From positions 1 to 21,495 of the forward strand of contig JNEM01013508.1 in assembly GCA_000697335.1 (NCBI GenBank): a stretch of DNA of 21,495 bases, given 5' to 3'. The first letter of the stretch is position 1; every line of letters starts with the position of its first letter. This stretch comes from Conidiobolus incongruus B7586 (taxonomy: Eukaryota; Entomophthoromycota; Entomophthoromycetes; Entomophthorales; Conidiobolaceae). Below, one piece after another: positions 10,139 through 20,040 of the stretch. The notes beneath the pieces are model-generated. The model searched no databases. It saw nothing but the letters and a program-made list of their open reading frames with translations, and was not told where the DNA came from. The translations under genes were made by a program, and so were the position numbers.

Positions 10139-10320
10139 GAAAAATTCTTAAAAATTACAAAACTAATATTATAATTTTGGGTTAAGGAATAAATTATAAT
10201 ATTTATATTAAATAATAATAAACCTTTAAATATCAATATTATTTTATCTGACATAAGTATATTTATTTTAAAATATACACTTTTTTTGCAAATTTAAAAA
10301 TTTGATAAATAAAATTTGAG

Positions 10321-10735
10321 TATTAATGATGGGGAATAATTTTGTCCAACACTCAAGAAACTCCCATTATAATTTATTCAAGAAGTCACATTAGAGATAC
10401 CTTATTTCATGAATTCGCTGAACCTATCACTTTCCACCCATAAACCATACATGTCTACCAAAATCAACAATGGAAATTAATATAAAATTAGCATAAGCAA
10501 ACTAATAAACAAAGCTTTCTATCTTCATTTCAAAAGCATCCAGTCTCTATTTTTTTTCTGATAACACTCATAAAAGTATTTGGTATTTAATTTATTCGTA
10601 GTAAGCCATTTTCACGTAATTTGGTGAACCTCATTAATTTCTCCTAACTTTGTGGTAACCTATTGTTTACCACTGGCGATTATCCGTTTAAGCTCTTAAA
10701 ACCTATTTCCTCCAGCGGCAACGGTCTTCATTAAA
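10321..10735 (-). pseudogene. Richer island holding a decayed coding relic
   Basis: G and C rise abruptly at about 10321 and fall again after 10735. Read on the minus strand, the part near 10735 starts with an ATG and gives protein-like text, including TVAAGGNRF, ELKRIIASGK and VTTKLGEINEVHQI. The rest of the island continues with protein-like pieces. The frame is broken many times, so the gene is dead. I do not recognise the family: a host gene and a mobile-element gene are both possible. It directly abuts AT-saturated block B, which might be more decayed flanking sequence of the same thing. Confidence 0.35.
10652..10673. repeat. Small perfect hairpin in the richer island
   Basis: GTGGTAA and its exact complement TTACCAC enclose an 8-base loop. 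It is one of the few GC-bearing stem-loops in the window. It lies inside the decayed coding relic, so it is more likely incidental than an RNA gene. Confidence 0.4.
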
Positions 10736-12207
10736 TAATATTATTTAAAATGATTAAAACTCAAATTTTATAAAATTGTAAATACAATCAAAAAATAATC
10801 ATCAAAATTAATAAAGAAATAGGTAATAATATGATTTCATAAAATATTTGTTTATTGGTTAATTTTTGAATTTCCTATATAATCTAATATTAATACAAAT
10901 TTAATTGATTATTTAATTTATATTTGAAATTTGGTCTAAAATCAATTTAATATTATAAAATACCATTGATTGAACTAATAAATATGGTTTTACTTTTTTC
11001 TTTATATTTTACTATCATTGGTCAAAGTTTAAAATTATATCTAATGGTATTATATAGTGTATTAATAATATTTATTATATTAATTAATATATTTAAAACC
11101 TAGACAAAATCACTGATATATTAATTGAATTAAATTGCCATTAATTTGAGTATTCCTTTGCATTATATTGAATTTATCATTATAACAATTCTATATTATG
11201 ATTTTAAATTTTCTAATATATATATATATATATCAGAATCTAATTTTAAAAATATAATATTCATCTTCATACTTATATTTTCAAAAACATAACCTTGTTT
11301 ATGATCAAATTAATAATTTGTTTCATTCTCAATATATATTTTGAAGATATATATACTTAATTATTAGATATTTTTGTAGAGCAATTAAATGTGATAGATT
11401 TGGTTATATATTGTAATATAATCTATCATTCTATACCTAGCCAAATTTCAGCTTTTAAATGAATAATTTAAAACTTTATTTTGTATATTTTATCTTAATA
11501 TCGATTTTATTGAATGCAACGCATATATTTTGATATTATAAAACACTTTTTAAAATATGTGTTGCAATTCATATTAAAAAGTTAATATCAATATAATACT
11601 TCAAATATCTTAATAATTACCATTACTATATTTTTTGTATAGATTTTTTTTTGGATTTTTGAATATTTCAAGAATACCAACACAATTAATTTAATATAGA
11701 ATATATTGTAGAAAATGCTCAAATGTGATAAGAATATTATTATTAATATGTTCGTGATGTTTGTATCATGAATTAATAAAATTTTCAATTCATTATTAAT
11801 GGCTGTAATATAATTAATCAAATTAATATAATTACACTTGGAATAAATGGGGTTCCAACATATTGAACTCAAATGTTGATCATATTTCAAACAAAACCAT
11901 TTTAATGATAAGGTTGATTTATATATCATTTAAAAAACCCATATATATATGTACTTAATACAATTAATGTCAATTTACCTAATTGGTTATATCGAGTGAT
12001 TTTACTATAAAAAATCCAATTAATGATGGGCATCAAGTTTGAAATAAATCATTCAATATGGATAATGAAATGATAGTTTAAAAATCTGAATTTATGAAAA
12101 AAATATGGTAATATAAAAATTTGGCAGATAAAATTAATTATAATATAAACAGAAATTATGAGTATTATTTAAAAACAGGGAATGGATTGTGGCCAAATTA
12201 TTGGAAT
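10736..12207. other. Gene-free interval
   Basis: AT-rich unique-looking DNA. A minus-strand frame of 113 codons exists at 11588-11929, but its Ile/Asn/Tyr/Lys/Leu-only make-up is what AT-rich random DNA gives, so I do not call it. An 18-base AT tract lies at 11216-11233. Nothing else is recognised. Confidence 0.5.
11216..11233. repeat. (AT)n tract
   Basis: A perfect A/T alternation of 18 bases. Confidence 0.85.
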
Positions 12208-12854
12208 TTACCTTATCCTGATACTTCGATATTTGGTCTTTTTCTCCATACAGCTGGTTTGAATGCCAACTTTCTGGATAATCCCATTTGAATTTTGTGG
12301 GAATGCATCAAAAGTTACAATGAGATAAGGATTTTCAAACCCTTTAATCCATTCATCAGCTGAGTTAGCTTTCATTTGATATGTCCAACACAACCATGAC
12401 CATCATGGCTGCCAAGGCCTCCAAGTAATACTATTTCGTTATTTTTCTTAAATCTAAGACGCTTGCTAAAACTTTTATTGCAATTATTGACTACTACACC
12501 CAATTCGCTAAATGAAACGCTAATATTATGTAATATTCTCATTCAATCATTGAAGTTAAAACAATTAGTTTTACATCCTATCCAGGATTCAACTTTATCA
12601 TATCCAGTAATGAATATCCAAGTAGTTGTTTCGTCTTTAGTCAAATATAACCAATATCCGTTATCATCTCACTTGCATAAAGAAAACTCATTTTCGGGTT
12701 AATTTTTTTCTTAAAGCGAAAAGAGTATGACCTTTATAAATCACATTTCAACTGATATCTTGCATATATTAGATCATTTGGTAGTTGGTATTTTCCCATT
12801 CAGACTTAGCTAAAATCTAGAGACAATGACAAAGCCTAACGTGCTCAAAAGCAT
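12208..12854 (-). pseudogene. Pseudogene of the secreted protein encoded at 17390-18049
   Basis: The whole length aligns with the intact paralogue 5.2 kb away on the same strand. It runs from a MLLSTLGFVIVS leader matching MLFKTLALIFVS, through WLYLT.DE and GC.T..FNFN, to DGHGCVG, DEW.KG and P.SNGII-type segments near the end. About half of the aligned residues look identical, and the order and spacing are kept. It is clearly dead, with at least six in-frame stops and at least one frame change. The last 15 or so residues no longer match. The TATA box of the intact copy is not evident upstream. The paralogue's Cys95, Cys156 and Cys203 positions survive, while the Cys151 position has become His. 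It is a tandem duplicate that lost function after the family diverged. It could have been an older separate family member, not a fresh copy. Confidence 0.85.
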
Positions 12855-15540
12855 TTTATAATAATTGAATGTATTAAATATTTGAAATAGATTATTTAAT
12901 ACTGGATAAAAATGATCGTTCCTTATATTATATTTTAATATGATATGTTTTTGATATTTGAAATAATAATAGATTCATTTTTTACATACTGATATATTTC
13001 TAAACTTAATAATATTTTTTTATAAATTTAATCATTTTCGACAAATATTTTGTTTATTACGCTAAAATGTTGACTATGTATTAAAATTCAATTGATATAC
13101 AAAGTATATTATTCCTATTGTTGTATTTCAAAAACACCTGTCCGTCTCGATTCGATAGTTAAATGCATATTACCTCCCAGTTATATTTGATTTGTTGGTC
13201 CTAATCAAATGATTTTCTTTAGTTCCTATCCAAATCCTGTGTCACTCAATGAATGGATTAAAACCCAGAAGTGAAAATATTAGAAAGGCATTCTAATTTT
13301 TCTGAATGTTCTCATATAACGTCTCAACAGTAAGTAAGCTTATAGAAATACAGGATTAATAAATAATTTACTATATCACATTATGAGTACTTTTCTAACA
13401 ACCACATTAATTGAAAAAACATAAAACATAACATTTTATAAATATGGCAACAAAATTAAAAATTTCAAATTCTCAACAATTTCTGATGGACAAAATTTAT
13501 TTAAAATAAAATTAGTTATATATTATGGCTGGTTTTTATTTTTCTTTAAAATATATAAATAAACATTAATATTGTGTCAATTACAATGCTCTGGTTTAAT
13601 ATTCAAATTATTTCCCTTTAAATATAAAATAGTCTGAACCATTGACTAATAAGCGACATTTTTCATTCTCAAGGTTGAATCCAAGTATAGTGATATATAC
13701 AAGGTTTCTTCAAAGCATTTAACATACCAATATCAAATTTTTTCCAAAATACATTCACAATTAATATTAGTTCTGATTTTAAAATGTTTCAAATTATATT
13801 GAATTCGTATTTTATCAATAAACCAGACCTCTGTAAACATTTGTAATGAATTATAATAGTAATAGTTGATGTTTGGTAATGGTACGTTAGTAATTTAATA
13901 AAATATATTAGAAGAATTATTTTTTGTAAATTCACATCGTTATATTATTAAACATTTACCATTGCGGCCTTTAAAATAACATTCAATAAAAATAAGACAT
14001 GTTCTTAATAATATAATAATTGTAAATTTTAATAATAAGAATTCAAGTGAAATGTAACTTTATTAGATACAAATATTACCATTAGTTTGGAATGTGGTTT
14101 AAAATTTTTTACAAAATTTCTATCTACATTTTTATTTTTTAGCCAAGTAAGATAATTAAAATTTAAAAAAGAGTTTAGGCCATAATATAACATTGATTTA
14201 TTCATTATAATTTGTAATAATATATATTAATTACCCAAAATATAGTTTAATATTACTATTTATAAAATATCAAAAATGATTGCAAATATAGTTTTGTATA
14301 AAAGAACAAATTTTGTTTGACAAATTGAAAATAACATAGCAACAGCAATTGAACTAATCATTTTGTTTTAATTATCATTGATAGGATAGAAAATGGTATT
14401 ATCTATTGAAATTTATATAATCATATTATTGTTGCAAATAAATAATTTTCATCTTACTACACTTATATTATCAATATTTTTATTTACATTTATATTGCCT
14501 TTTTATTCATATTTAAAGATTTGTACTTAACCTAAATTACCCACACCATGATAATTTTGAATAAATTAATAATGGTTATTTAGAATAAATGAGTTAATAG
14601 ATCCTTAGTAAGTTTAACTATACCGAATATCAAGATAAATAAATCAACTTTTGGAAATAATGAAAATCATTACGCTTGTTACAACTTTAATCCCTTTATC
14701 TTAAATATAAGAACTGAATATAATAGTAAATGGTAATAAAGGCATAAGATAAATTCCTAATTAAATATTTGAGAGATGAAATATTGTTTAAAAATACAAA
14801 AATTATACCCAAGGGAACAAATCAATACTTAAAAATATGCACTATTAAAATAAACCTTTCAGCTATAATACTCAAATTGTCATTTGTTAATGAATTCAAT
14901 TTATATAAAATAAAATATTATATTCAAAAACTAGTTGAATGAGCTAATTCTCATTATTATATTTATTTAACTCAATATTGCTTGAAAAGCAAAATAAAAT
15001 TTAAAACTGGCTATTACCTATATAACCAACTTTTTAACACTCAATGTTGATTAATGGAGTTTTTTCCAAAATTTGCGACTTTGATGAACTATTGTAGAAT
15101 TAACCATAAAAACAAGTCTCAGAATATCACTAAAAAAATATATGATATAGCTTTTTTTATTTTTGAACATGCTATGCTCACTATTGCTATATTTATAGGC
15201 GCTATTTTATATCTTTTAATATTTTCAAAATGACATATTTCTATTAAATAAAATTAATAAAACTGTATCTCATTTAAATTATATGGATATTAAAGAAAAT
15301 TATAATATATTAAGTATTCATAAGAACATGACTAAAATATAGGGAATATTTTTATATTATAATTCTGGTTTTTATCTTTATAATAGTATATTTTAATATG
15401 AACATTAAATAAAACATAATTGAAAGTATAATTTGTATAAAAAAAATAAAATTATAAAAATGATAAATTATTTCCAACGCAAAGTTTTTACCTATTCATA
15501 TTCTTATATAATGCTGTATTAAGTTAATTAATTTTTGAAA
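12855..15540. other. Gene-free interval between the pseudogene and block C
   Basis: Composition is moderately AT-rich. A slightly richer patch occurs at about 13130-13330, and one minus-strand coding-like remnant at about 13590-13770. No open frame of useful length, tRNA or structured RNA was recognised. Confidence 0.45.
13590..13770 (-). pseudogene. Possible further relic of the secreted-protein family
   Basis: Minus-strand reading gives short protein-like pieces in neighbouring frames, including LENEKCRLLVNGSDYFIFKG and then a KPEHCN ending at a stop. The pattern Cys, then VNG or VDASG, then a C-terminal Cys vaguely resembles the tail of the protein at 17390-18049 (ECKVDASG...GKC). The resemblance is short, and no upstream domain could be matched. 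It could be an unrelated dead gene. Confidence 0.2.
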
Positions 15541-16960
15541 GAGAAATATAAATAAAAACATGAACCTTTGATATATAGTAAATTATTGAAATATTATCAA
15601 AATTTTAAATGATTTTAAAATCAAAATTTAAGACTTTAATAATATTGAATATATTGATAATATTTATATTTTTATATATTATTAAAATAATTTTTGAGAT
15701 TTGGTTTATTTGAATTAAGTTTGGTAAAAAATAGATATTTAGTATTATAATATTATAAGTAAAGGAAAGCTATTAAATAATATTTTTTATAATATAAAAT
15801 AATTATTTGTGCAATTTTTTAATTATTATGATTTATATACTTGAATTTTATTTTTCTGGTAATAAATCTTTAAATCAGAAATTAAATATTTTTTATAAGC
15901 GTTATTATATCCGAAGTTTATCAAAATTTATAAAATTAAACAAAATATTATATTAATAATGATTAATAAATTAACCTTGTTAAAAAGTTTTGAAATTAAA
16001 AAATTAATATATTTAAAAAAATAAAAAACATAGTAATATATCTTTAATATTAAATAATATATAAGATAAAATATAATCATTTTAGTCCTAACTGATATAA
16101 TATATTAATGAAAAAATAAAAAATAAATTTAATTTCAGGAATGTATACAAAATAACAAAAAATTAAGTATTGATTGGAATATTAAAGATAAAATTTTTAT
16201 CTTTATTAAAATAGAGGTTGAAAATTAGAAAACAAGGACTATTATATTTAATATTACTATCTATTTTAAGTTTTTAACTTTTAGATATTGATAATTAATC
16301 TAAACATAAAATAATTCTTTGGGTTATATAAATAATTTTTTAACTATATTTATTTTTATTATGATAACCAAATTACTATTAAAATATATCATAAATATCA
16401 TTCCAATTATTGATTGTGTATATTGTTGTAACATGTTTCTTATATAATGATTGTAATAAATGTAAATTAAATAAAGCTATTTTTAATTAGAAATGTAACC
16501 GCTTTATTTTAGATTATTTTTAATTAAATAAATATTAATAGATAATTATGTTAAATATTTATAAAAATACTTAAAATTAATTTATTTTTGAGTATTATTT
16601 ATTATGTAAGATATAAAATTATTTGTACATTAATAAAATATATATAAAAGATAAACCAATTGAAATAATTTCAAATTATTAAACTATATTCAATAATTAA
16701 ATAATATATTAACTATTCATATTAAATTTATCAAAATATCATACTTGAGGCAGCTTATTATATAAAATTTATTGACAATTTAGAAAAATATAACTTAAAA
16801 ATGATATATATATATATATATATTCATCTCTTTATATAGACATATTTTAATATTCTTCTAAATATTATAATAATAATACTCAGAGAAAAATTATTTATGC
16901 ATTTGATTAGATATTAATATGGAAAATATACACTTAAACGGATAAATAAACAATGGGATT
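15541..16960. other. AT-saturated gene-free block C
   Basis: Composition again drops to almost pure A and T. Near 16135-16190 it shares ordered words with block B near 9640-9700, and near 15970 it has an ATTAACCTTGT word also present near 20975 in block D. These are weak signs of shared, heavily degraded repeat sequence. In one plus-strand frame near 16140-16240 the traces faintly recall the end of an LTR-element integrase, but too little is left to claim it. The block sits between the dead and the live secreted-protein genes. Confidence 0.4.
16804..16823. repeat. (AT)n tract
   Basis: A perfect A/T alternation of 20 bases. Confidence 0.85.
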
Positions 16961-17389
16961 ATTTTTTAATCCTTAATCTCAATACTATATGCAATAAAAG
17001 CAAATTTTTCAATTATTTTGATTGATTTGCAGGTCCTAATATAAAATAATAGTAAGTGTTCATCATGAGGATTTTTAATATGTTTTGGATAAAGTTATAA
17101 ATAATGAATTCGATTGAGAATGATGTGTGAAGTTGTATTGAATTTGTTCTAAATCAAATTAGTAAATTTATAATATTCAATATGCTTTAAAATAGATCTA
17201 TAATATATGTTTTAATTGGTTACGCTAAGGAATATAATGTTGGAATTTGAAGAGATTTTATAGAATATCGATTTATTAAATTATACAATATAAAAAATAA
17301 TTAGATCAGAATTTGTGAGTTAAGTGATTGAATAATTTGAATAGACTGAAAATCACTAGGATTGTCAATAAATGACAGTATTTTTCAAA
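16961..17389. other. 3' flank of the secreted-protein gene
   Basis: Moderately AT-rich, with no open frame or element recognised. It should contain the polyadenylation site of the gene ending at 17390, but no clear AATAAA occurs close behind the stop on the minus strand. Confidence 0.4.
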
Positions 17390-18049
17390 TTATTTAAAAA
17401 CGCATTTTCCAAATAACTCGACACCAGATGCATCCACTTTACATTCAGTTTGAAGATCAGCTTGCTTGATAATTCCATTCGACTTTTGAGGATAAACATC
17501 GAAAGTAGCAATAGGATAACCTGTTTCACTTCCTTTTAGCCATTCGTCGTTTTTGTTAACCTTAATAGTCCAAGGTCCAACACAACCATGGCCATCACAA
17601 TTACCACGACCGGCGAGGATAACTATTTGATTGTCTTTTCTCAGACCCAAAGCACTTGCAAAATATCCTTTACCCTTCCCTACTTGAACACCAGATTCAC
17701 TAAAAAGTACTCTCGTATCATGGAATGTTTTAGCTTCGCCATTGAAGTTGAAGTAAGTAGTTCTACAGCCTAAAGAGGTATCAGTTGTATTGTAACGAGT
17801 GAAGTAAGTCCAAGCGGCAGCTTCGTCATTAGTGAGATATAACCATTGTCTAGGACCCCCTCTCTCTTGTTTGAATGAGAGCCATTTTCCGGTGGACTTC
17901 TCTCGCAAAACGAAAGGAGTGTGACTTTGATAGATGTAATTACCGCAAGTATCTTTCATACTTTTGATAATTTTATATTGGGCACCTTCCCAATCCGATT
18001 GAGCAGATGTCAAAGAGACGAAGATCAAAGCTAAAGTTTTGAAAAGCAT
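17390..18049 (-). CDS. Small secreted six-cysteine protein of unknown function
   Basis: The frame also extends upstream to 18136, but the ATG at 18049 is chosen because it begins a classic signal peptide: MLFK, a hydrophobic LALIFVSL core, and a likely cleavage after TSA (residue 16) or just beyond. This gives 219 aa, about 203 mature. The mature protein has six cysteines (C35, C95, C151, C156, C203, C216), enough for three disulfides, and one N-glycosylation sequon at N87-T-T. It is rich in Gly, aromatic and Thr residues. Conserved segments shared with the pseudogene at 12208-12854 include WLYLT, the GC.T..FNFN region, DGHGCVG (152-158) and DEW.KG. Codon use is far less AT-biased than the flanks, indicating selection. 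The segment FVLREKSTGKWLSF with later WLYLT and PWTI strands loosely recalls beta-trefoil proteins, but I cannot assign a family. No intron is needed. Cell-surface, matrix or effector roles are all possible. Confidence 0.8.
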   Translation of the reverse strand: MLFKTLALIFVSLTSAQSDWEGAQYKIIKSMKDTCGNYIYQSHTPFVLREKSTGKWLSFKQERGGPRQWLYLTNDEAAAWTYFTRYNTTDTSLGCRTTYFNFNGEAKTFHDTRVLFSESGVQVGKGKGYFASALGLRKDNQIVILAGRGNCDGHGCVGPWTIKVNKNDEWLKGSETGYPIATFDVYPQKSNGIIKQADLQTECKVDASGVELFGKCVFK

Positions 18050-18115
18050 TGTATAATTATCAAATATAAAATAATTTTGAATTGATTTGAATTTTCCTAT
18101 ACTAAATAATTGACC

Positions 18116-18125
18116 TTTATATATA
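18116..18125 (-). promoter_or_regulatory. TATA box of the secreted-protein gene
   Basis: Read on the minus strand, this is TATATATAAA followed by GG, about 67 bases before the ATG at 18049. A start of transcription some 25-35 bases downstream would leave a short 5' leader of 30-40 bases. The trailing GG makes it stand out from the general AT background. Confidence 0.5.
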
Positions 18126-18136
18126 GTATCAACCAC

Positions 18137-20040
18137 TATAAGTTGTTAATTTTTTTACTATATTTTGACTATAATTTTATTTTCAATTTAAGCTTGAATG
18201 ATGCGCAATTCTTTGTGAATTTAATTTTTTCGGACGAATAATCACGTTACACAAAAGAAAATTTAACCTAAGATGTCAATTTTGTATTTTTTTATATTAT
18301 TTTTTTCAAATTATTCATAAGTTATTTAATGATATAACCGAATATTAAAATTTTTTAAAAAAAATTCTTTTATTAAAAGAATAAAAAAGTAACTACATTA
18401 TACTATATTATACAAATTCAAAAGAGTCTAATCACTATTAATGAGCTTAAGCCATCAAACATATCATGAAAAAAATATCAGTATAGTGTTCTTACTATGA
18501 TATTCAAATTCTAAATTAGTTAATACACTCACTATTATATTAATTTTACGCCAAGTCAATTCATTTTATTTTTTAATGTTAATAATTCTATTTAATAGTT
18601 TTTTAGACTATTCTTTAATCTTTATAGATATTCCAGAATCGGATATTGGTAATAATTATTCAAAAACCTTATTTTTTATTAGCAGTCAAGTTCAAGTCTA
18701 TATTTAAATAAAGAACCACTGAATGAATTATTTATAATCATTCTAATATTAAATCGTTAAAAGTAATATCAACAAAATTATTGTGCAATATCTGATTTTT
18801 GTTTCAACATTATAAAGATTGAATAAGGAAATATTTTGTAGTATGATTTCACTAATATTTAAACTAAAATATTTTTATTTAAAATTATAATTATTATTTT
18901 TGACTGGAAATCTAAGTGAATTTATTGACTAAAAATGAAAACCTGTTTAAAAAATTCTACCATTATTTTGGAATTTAATTTATAAAATTTCTCTAAAATT
19001 TTATTGATTCAAAATTAATTGAATCAAATTAAGATAATTTATTTGATTTACATTATGGTTCTTTCAACATTTCAAACATAAAGATAATAAATAGATTTTA
19101 TACCATGAGTTCAAATAACACTAATAAATAGATTATTTATATTCATTATCATAATTTTTACTTATAAGTTTTTACTAAGGCAATCATTAGTTATAAACAA
19201 CATAAATAAAATTTCCAAGAATAGTATTACTGAATAGATATTACGCCATCTTAATTACTATGATGTAGATAATAGTCTAGAAATTTTTATAAACTAATTT
19301 TCATATTTAGATTATAAGCAATATTAAAAATATCTGTCAAATAATTATATTACATCATTATATGCATATTTAAATTAATTTTGTTGTCCTTGTGTTTTAA
19401 AAAAATTAATTTGATCGAGATCAAATTTTAATTCCGATAATTGCTTGGAATATAGCTCAAATGAAAGTTTATGAGTAAAATATTATCAAATTTTAATATT
19501 ATAATGATAAATCAAGGTATTAATTCTAATTATTAATATAATTTCTTTTCAATCAATCATTAATAACAAAACACACTGCTTCATAATCAAATGCTGTTTT
19601 TAAAATAATTGACTATATATTATAACAAAAATCTTTTAATATTGAATAGTTTATATTGAGTAATCATCCTTCTCTAAACTAGAAACAACAAAATCTGGGC
19701 GAATATATTATTCAAACTGAGACACTTTATTAAGATTTTGATTCTGTAATTGGGAATTACAATAACGATATGCAATTTAAATGGATATTTAATATTATAA
19801 TTTGGAAATAAAAGATGAACTATTAATTGGGTATATAAAAATGATAATAGTTATTTACAATGTATATAGTATATTGTTAGACTATTGGAATGTGAAATTT
19901 AATCTACACTAATGAGTCAAGTAATTTTCAAAATCAAACTCATTTGAGTTATAGTTAACCTATTTGATAATAACAAAAGACAAAACATTTATAATAAATA
20001 AATTGATAATATTACTTTGGATTTTAAATAATGAGAATTT
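18137..20040. other. Gene-free interval
   Basis: AT-rich unique-looking sequence upstream of the secreted-protein gene. No open frame, RNA gene or repeat was recognised. The distance leaves ample room for promoter sequence. Confidence 0.5.

Larger units (their letters stand above)
8181..10320. other. AT-saturated gene-free block B
   Basis: Almost pure A and T with no coding signal. It contains a copy of repeat R1 (8575-9230). Further on, near 9640-9700, a stretch with the words AGGAA, GTATA and ATTGATTG in order resembles a stretch near 16135-16190 in block C. AT tracts occur at 8954-8969 and 10121-10138. It is interpreted as an old degenerate repeat island. The boundaries are approximate, though the change in composition at about 10320 is quite sharp. 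Confidence 0.5.

Noticed and set aside
10640-10735. Possible structured RNA (snRNA, SRP or tRNA-like) in the GC-richer island
   Set aside because: No tRNA box motifs, Sm site or SRP domain IV loop could be matched. The minus strand reads as decayed protein, which explains the composition better.
11588-11929. Minus-strand open frame of 113 codons
   Set aside because: Its composition is almost only Ile, Asn, Leu, Lys, Tyr and Ser, as expected from random AT-rich DNA. It has no domain pattern, and the flanks do not change composition.
12463-12702. Plus-strand open frame of 79 codons
   Set aside because: It lies antisense to the pseudogene, whose minus-strand alignment with the intact paralogue explains the sequence.
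1896-16823. AT microsatellites as possible origins or centromere parts
   Set aside because: Alternating A/T tracts of 16-27 bases are expected in DNA this AT-rich, and nothing else suggests such a role.
17588-17773. Plus-strand open frame of 61 codons
   Set aside because: It is an antisense shadow of the secreted-protein gene on the minus strand.
18050-18136. 29-codon upstream extension of the secreted-protein frame
   Set aside because: It has no ATG, overlaps the TATA box, and would bury the signal peptide inside the protein.
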